From positions 1-41,409 of the forward strand of contig JAJXTT010000002.1 of NCBI GenBank assembly GCA_021783525.1: a stretch of 41,409 bases of DNA. Direction: 5' to 3'. The DNA comes from Pseudomonadota bacterium (GTDB lineage: Bacteria > Pseudomonadota > Gammaproteobacteria > Burkholderiales > Gallionellaceae). Below, one piece after another: positions 37,926 to 41,409 of the stretch. Within the stretch, counting starts at the first letter, position 1. Each line of letters opens with the position of its first letter. The translations under genes and the position numbers were made by a program. The notes under the pieces were generated by a model. The model was not told the DNA's origin. It did no database searches and worked only from the letters and a program-made list of their open reading frames with translations.

Positions 37926-38114
37926 ATGGCAGTCAGAATTTTTTGCGATTGCGGCAAGGAAATCACGCATGAAATTTCGCTCTGGGACCGGAAGACACGC
38001 TCTATATTCTGGATGGAGCAGAACCCGCCTTCCTGCGCCATCTGTTGGAAGCAGCAGGCACCGTCGCGGACCTCGGGCGATACCGGGATTCGACGGAAGG
38101 TGGCTGTGCAATGA
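37926..38114 (+). CDS. 62-aa CxC/CxxC mini-protein
   Basis: The ATG at 37926 follows TTGGAGGTGCGGTC, 18 nt after the SIR2-like gene. The protein has Cys7 and Cys9 (FCDCGKEITHEI) and Cys37/Cys40 (PPSCAICWKQ), four thiols suited to zinc or an Fe-S centre. It looks like a complete last gene of the nifB operon. The C-terminal ~18 residues are basic and less protein-like, so the true end could be altered by decay next to the IS remnant. No family recognised. Confidence 0.55.
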   Translation: MAVRIFCDCGKEITHEISLWDRKTRSIFWMEQNPPSCAICWKQQAPSRTSGDTGIRRKVAVQ

Positions 38115-38389
38115 AAGCGCCTTGCCAGCCTCTGCTACGTCCGGTTATGTGCAGAAATAGGCTGAATCAGAGAGAAGTCAGCACCACCCCTGCAGTGCCG
38201 CAGAACGAGTGCCCAGGTTCCGCGACAAAGCTTTGCAAAATTTCCGTCCGAATTTCTTTGCGATATATGGAGGTATCCCATGTGAAAATGCAACTTCATG
38301 TGCAACCTCGCCGCAGTGAAAATTCCTGGAAAACTTTCCGGTGGTACGGAACCGCCGCCGGCCCGTAAGGTCGTTGCCACATTTAGAAT
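38115..38389. other. Intergenic, no gene seen
   Basis: Sequence between the last nif-linked gene and the truncated end of the IS3-type remnant. No credible frame, hairpin terminator or inverted repeat was recognised, although transcription of the nif block should end here. Confidence 0.4.
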
Positions 38390-38960
38390 TGCTGTTTGAA
38401 TGATGCAGGAGTCCTGCTTTGGGTTTGCGTCGCCACAGCGCCATGGTGAGCGCGTCGGTGGCAAGCTCTGCGGTGAGCCGGCTGCCCATGCCCAGCCGAT
38501 GACCGCCCGCGAGTAGAGATCGAGCACGACAGCAAGATAAAGCCAATCTTCGTCGGTCCAGACATAGCTGATGTCCCCCGCCCACACGCGATCCGGTGGC
38601 GTGACCGCGAACTGCCGGTCAAGCGTATTGGCCGCTACCGGCAGTTTGTGGGAAGAATTCGTGGTCGCCTTCCATTTTTTCACGGTTTCGGCCCGGATGC
38701 CGTGGCGGCACATCAGGTGCGCCACACGGTTTTCGCTGCAGGACTGTCCTTCCAACCGCAGCGCGCGCGTGATGCGCGGGCTGCGGTAGGTCTCGCGGGA
38801 TTGGGCATGGCAGGCACGGATGCGTACTGCCAGGGCCTCGTTGGATCGGGCACGGGGGCTTTCCGGCCTCCGGGCCCAGGCGTAATAAGCCCGCGTGAGA
38901 GACTTTGAGGGCACGAAACGGCACACCCGCACGGCGTTTGCGGGATTCGCGAACAGCCGG
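38390..38960 (-). pseudogene. IS3-family transposase remnant, multiply frameshifted
   Basis: The minus strand encodes an OrfB-type IS3 transposase in several frames: KVSHAG / YYAWARRPESPRA, RNEAL-type helices, CRHGIRAETVKKWKATTNSS, then DRVWAGDISYVWTDEDWLYL and VLDLYSRAVIGWA with the first catalytic acids. The frame then shifts to MGSRLTAELATDALTMAL and stops matching at LLHHS near 38390. The N-terminus is split by another frameshift near 38900. Catalytic residues beyond LLHHS are gone. It is dead and belongs to a different IS3 subgroup from the remnant near 4.6-5.2 kb. Confidence 0.75.
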
Positions 38961-39202
38961 CAGAGCATCACGGCGGGGGCGAAGAAAGCGGCGAAAGCGG
39001 GGGCGAGAAGCGGGGGTAAGGGCGGAAAAGGTTCGGGAGACAAGTCGGACGGAGGCGAGAACGAAGAAGGTGCCGCCACGACAGGCAGCGCGGCCCCCTC
39101 GGATCATGGGGAGAAGACGCTCGAGTAAACCGGCAGTGCCGGATTGCCCCGGTTATCTCAGGGCCGAATGGGCTTTGGCGGTTCGAGACTCCGCGATAGC
39201 TC
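38961..39202. other. Intergenic, no gene seen
   Basis: A run rich in GGCGA/GAAGA-type short motifs (about 38970-39070) and no recognisable coding sequence. Possibly the rest of the insertion sequence, too decayed to identify. Confidence 0.35.
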
Positions 39203-39589
39203 CTATAAATCCTCAGGAAAGCCCGAGGCGCGGTTGGCGACCTTGCGGTCCCGTATCTTCCGGTACTTCAAAATCAGGGGGTCTGAGCTACGGCGAGGAT
39301 CCCCTTTGGGCGGGAATTTCGTTCCCCTGGCCTCCTCCGCCTGCTCTATGGCGACCTCCCGCCAGGCGCCGGCCTGATCCATCATGGTGAGGTACAGGCG
39401 ATCCAGCCGCTCGTACTTCGCCATCAGCTTCTTGAATTCAGCCTCCCACGCATCCGAGGCCTTTTTCCATGCGTGGGTGGCCTGCTGTGCCTTGTCTACC
39501 TCCAACCTCTGAAAATGATCCCGCAGGGAGGCGTTTGCGGCGCCGAACCCCAGAATGTCGTTGCCATCTATTTTCGGATCGTAAGGCAT
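39203..39589 (-). CDS. Hypothetical 128-aa helical protein (paralogue A)
   Basis: A soluble, mostly helical protein. The N-terminus is MPYDPKIDGNDILGFGAANA; a long amphipathic helix (AWEAEFKKLMAKYERLDRLY) follows, then MMDQAGAWREVAIEQAEEAR and a basic tail with KFPPKGDPRR and RKIRDRKVANRASG. No family recognised. A truncated paralogue lies just upstream on the same strand (39715-39975) and is nearly identical in the LDRLYLT, AWREVAIEQAEE and FPPKGDPRR segments, so the pair arose by tandem duplication. Confidence 0.6.
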   Translation of the reverse strand: MPYDPKIDGNDILGFGAANASLRDHFQRLEVDKAQQATHAWKKASDAWEAEFKKLMAKYERLDRLYLTMMDQAGAWREVAIEQAEEARGTKFPPKGDPRRSSDPLILKYRKIRDRKVANRASGFPEDL

Positions 39590-39714
39590 GGCTGCTTCTC
39601 CTCTTGGGTCTTGCCACTCCAGCGCAGGAAATCTGGATGTGTATGGTGAGATATATTACTACAGGTAACACACGTTGTCAATCCGTCCGCCGGTTCGGAA
39701 ATCCGCGATAATTC

Positions 39715-39975
39715 CTAATAATCCTCGGGCTTGCCCGCCGCGCGGTTGGCGATCTTGCGGTCCCGTATTTTCTCGTATTTCGAACCTAAAGGCTCCAGCG
39801 CTTTTTTGCGGCGCGGATCCCCTTTGGGCGGGAAAGGATGTCCTTGTATCTCCTCCGCCTGCTCTATGGCGATCTCCCGCCAGGCGCCGGACTGATCCAT
39901 TAGGGTGAGGTACAGGCGATCCAGCCGCTGATACTTCGCCAGCAGCTTCTGACATTCGGCCTTCCACGCGTCCGA
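39715..39975 (-). pseudogene. Truncated paralogue B of the 128-aa protein
   Basis: The minus strand carries SDAWKAECQKLLAKYQRLDR, LYLTLMDQSGAWREIAIEQA, EEIQGHPFPPKGDPRRKKAL and KIRDRKIANRAAGKPEDY, aligning with the last ~85 residues of the neighbouring 128-aa protein. The first ~43 residues are missing. The frame stays open upstream to an ATG at 40134, but that part is Pro/Arg-rich and unrelated, so a fusion protein of 139 aa is possible but unlikely. Confidence 0.6.
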
Positions 39976-40368
39976 CAGCGGGTCCGCAGAACATGGACCG
40001 CTGCGCGGGTCGGTCAGGCGCTCGGCGACTCGGCGACTCGGCGAAGGACGGCGCGGTGGGTGATCTGGGTCACGGGGTTTTCGGGTAATCGGCGAACTGA
40101 GTCGCTGATTCTTGCGGGCGATTGGTTCTGGCACCCGGCGGTTTCACCCAGGACGGCTTTGGGTAGCCGGCCAGAACCGTTCCAGAATGCAGTGTCGCGC
40201 TGGGTGTTGGCCTTCATTTACGCCCCTTGGTTGGCTGCGCATACCCTACATTAGGGCGGCTTGTTTCTGCAACGATCCTGGCAGTGGAGCGGACCCTAAG
40301 GCGGGGACCGTACCCCAGGGTCGGCGCGAGGAAGTTCCGCTGGCGGCGCTCCTAGAGGAACAAAAAGG
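39976..40368. other. Gene-free region with a small tandem repeat
   Basis: About 390 bp without a credible gene. It holds three perfect copies of the 8-mer CTCGGCGA at 40021-40044. Frames crossing this region are low-complexity or lack protein features. Confidence 0.4.
40021..40044. repeat. Three tandem copies of CTCGGCGA
   Basis: Perfect head-to-tail 8-bp units at 40021-40028, 40029-40036 and 40037-40044. The unit length is not a multiple of three, so slippage here would shift any overlapping frame. No function is evident. Confidence 0.85.
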
Positions 40369-40369
40369 G

Positions 40370-40398
40370 GTGACATCATCCGTGCTGTGTGTTATGAT
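40370..40398 (+). promoter_or_regulatory. Sigma-70-type promoter of the lipoprotein gene
   Basis: GTGACA (40370-40375), 17-bp spacer, TATGAT (40393-40398): five of six matches in each box with optimal spacing. Transcription would start near 40405, about 64 nt before the lipoprotein ATG. Confidence 0.65.
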
Positions 40399-40417
40399 AT
40401 GTACTCTACAACACACA
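40386..40417. promoter_or_regulatory. Inverted repeat over the promoter, possible operator
   Basis: TGTGTGTT (40386-40393) and AACACACA (40410-40417) form a perfect 8-bp inverted repeat with a 16-bp centre that covers the -10 box and start site. This placement suits a repressor site or a 5' hairpin; no regulator is identified. Confidence 0.4.
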
Positions 40418-40468
40418 TAGAGACGGGTGTTTGCAGACCACAGACTGACCAACCAAAGGAGACTCCTC

Positions 40469-40867
40469 ATGAGAACAAAGACTTTCGTACTGCTGGCCTC
40501 TATCGCGGGATCGGTTGCCACGCTGTCCGGGTGCACCACGATGGTCGGCAACCATCACCTGGCCAAAACCTCGCGCGCGGGGCTGAGTCAGGAACTGGTG
40601 CGGGGAAAGACAACCGAGTCGCAGGTGCGCGCCCTGATGGGCGACCCGACGAAGACGACCTTCGCAAGCCACGGAGGGACCCTCTGGACCTACTCCCTGA
40701 TGACCGCCCGTGCCTCGGCCAAGAACATCGCCCTGAGCAGCCTCACCTTCGGGTTCATGGGGAGGATCAAGCAGCGCCAGAAAACCGTGAACATGCTGTT
40801 TAACCGCCGCAAGGTGCTGGTCCGGTATTCGTACTCCAACGTGGATTCCTCGCCCAGCACCAACTAA
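40469..40867 (+). CDS. Outer-membrane lipoprotein, BamE/SmpA-like
   Basis: A 132-aa protein. A signal peptide MRTKTFVLLASIAGSVATL leads to a lipobox LSGC (cleavage before the Cys near residue 23), so it is a lipoprotein. The segment LVRGKTTESQVRALMGDPTK resembles the BamE/SmpA repeat that starts the OmlA fold; a short hydrophobic ALSSLTFGFMG segment follows. A GGAG ribosome-binding site lies upstream of the ATG. It is likely a small accessory lipoprotein, not necessarily the essential BamE. Has its own promoter. Confidence 0.75.
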   Translation: MRTKTFVLLASIAGSVATLSGCTTMVGNHHLAKTSRAGLSQELVRGKTTESQVRALMGDPTKTTFASHGGTLWTYSLMTARASAKNIALSSLTFGFMGRIKQRQKTVNMLFNRRKVLVRYSYSNVDSSPSTN

Positions 40868-40923
40868 AAATCCCGCCACCCCCCCGGCGTCCCGTTCCCC
40901 GCGGGCTCCGCCGGGCGGCTTAA

Positions 40924-41409
40924 CGCCGCACAGGAACGCCGGTATTCTGTCCTCATGCACTGGACCACCCTCTGCTCAACCAGGACCCCGGGCTTTGCCG
41001 GTATCGCCCCTACGGGGCGCACGATCTCAATCTCCAGCCCGTCCCGGACTCGGAATACGAGGCGCTCGGGAGCCTCTATGCGAATCTCGAACGCCAGCCG
41101 GACAGCACGCGCATCAATTTTCAGGGGATTCCCTGCCGGTCGCAGCGCATCACCACCGTGGACGGGGTGAGCTACGTCCTGCGCCAGTTGCCCCGCACCC
41201 AGACGCTCGCCGAACTCGGCGTTCCGTCGATCATCATCCGCGACCTGCTCGCGCCGCAGCTGGCGGGGCTCGTGCTCATCGCCGGGCGCCCTCGTGCAGG
41301 AGCGCATCCGGCTCTTTGGCGGCGCCGCGCAGGTGATCGAAGACCCGCCGGAGATGGCCATCCAGAGCACGCTCGACAACGGGCTCATTCAGCAGATCAG
41401 CGTGAACTC
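40924..41409 (+). pseudogene. PilT/DotB-type secretion ATPase with deleted Walker A (partial)
   Basis: From ~40960 the translation reads LDHPLLNQDPGLCRYRPYGA, SLYANLERQPDSTRINFQGI, VSYVLRQLPRTQTLAELGVP and LLAPQLAGLVLIAG, typical of the region before Walker A in type II/IV secretion or pilus ATPases. The expected GSGKTT then fails to appear; at 41287/41288 the sequence jumps, in a new frame, to ALVQERIRLFGGAAQVIEDP and continues to the window edge. Sequence encoding the P-loop was deleted, with a frameshift. No ATG in the right frame is evident at the start either. It would be inactive. Confidence 0.65.

Noticed and set aside
40021-40044. CRISPR-like repeat
   Set aside because: Three abutting 8-bp units without spacers; no CRISPR array or cas gene is seen anywhere in the window.

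Overview
The window is a GC-rich proteobacterial chromosome segment dominated by one nearly complete molybdenum nitrogenase (nif) region at about 9.0-38.1 kb. Gene content (FixABCX, ModABC, NifQ, NifW, NifZ, nif-type ferredoxins, a NifA without NifL in view) and protein style suggest a gamma- or betaproteobacterial diazotroph. An acidophilic or chemolithotrophic gammaproteobacterium is my guess, but nothing in the sequence fixes the genus.

Left flank (1-8.9 kb): the tail of an EAL-domain protein, a tRNA-Leu(UAA), a frameshifted integrase remnant next to the tRNA, a large membrane-bound GGDEF-EAL protein (minus), an IS3-family transposase remnant, a second large PAS-PAS-GGDEF-EAL protein (plus) preceded by a short coupled reading frame, and a frameshifted tyrosine-recombinase remnant. 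The flank therefore combines cyclic-di-GMP signalling genes with decayed mobility genes.

Nif core, plus strand (9.0-18.8 kb): two NifA upstream activator sites and a canonical sigma-54 promoter precede nifH-nifD-nifK, then a poorly understood spacer, then nifE-nifN-nifX-DUF269-DUF683-fdxB-nifQ. These encode the nitrogenase structural proteins and the FeMo-cofactor scaffold and molybdenum-delivery proteins.

Minus-strand block (19.3-28.4 kb): read from its promoter at 27.98 kb the order is nifV-nifP-nifW-fixA-fixB-fixC-fixX-(Mop pseudogene)-modA-modB-modC. It supplies homocitrate, O-acetylserine, low-potential electrons and molybdate. Behind the promoter lie a broken 2Fe-2S ferredoxin gene and a truncated TnpB element. 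A second short minus-strand operon carries two A-type Fe-S carriers and diverges from nifA.

Right block, plus strand (29.9-38.1 kb): nifA (carrying the cysteine motif of oxygen-sensitive NifA proteins), then a sigma-54 promoter with two activator sites driving nifB-fdxN-HesB-like-hypothetical-nifZ-nifZ2-hypothetical-nifS-nifT, followed by a tail of unfamiliar genes: a 31-aa frame, a 70-aa protein, a SIR2-like protein and a CxC/CxxC mini-protein. No nifU, nifL, nifM, draT or draG is visible.

Right flank (38.1-41.4 kb): an IS3-type transposase remnant, a pair of paralogous small helical proteins (one truncated), a BamE-like lipoprotein with its own promoter, and a secretion-type ATPase whose Walker A region has been deleted. 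Mobility debris on both sides, with a tRNA plus integrase at the left, suggests that the nif region may sit in an old genomic island. The least understood part is the SIR2-like gene with its small neighbours at the end of the nifB-nifS operon.
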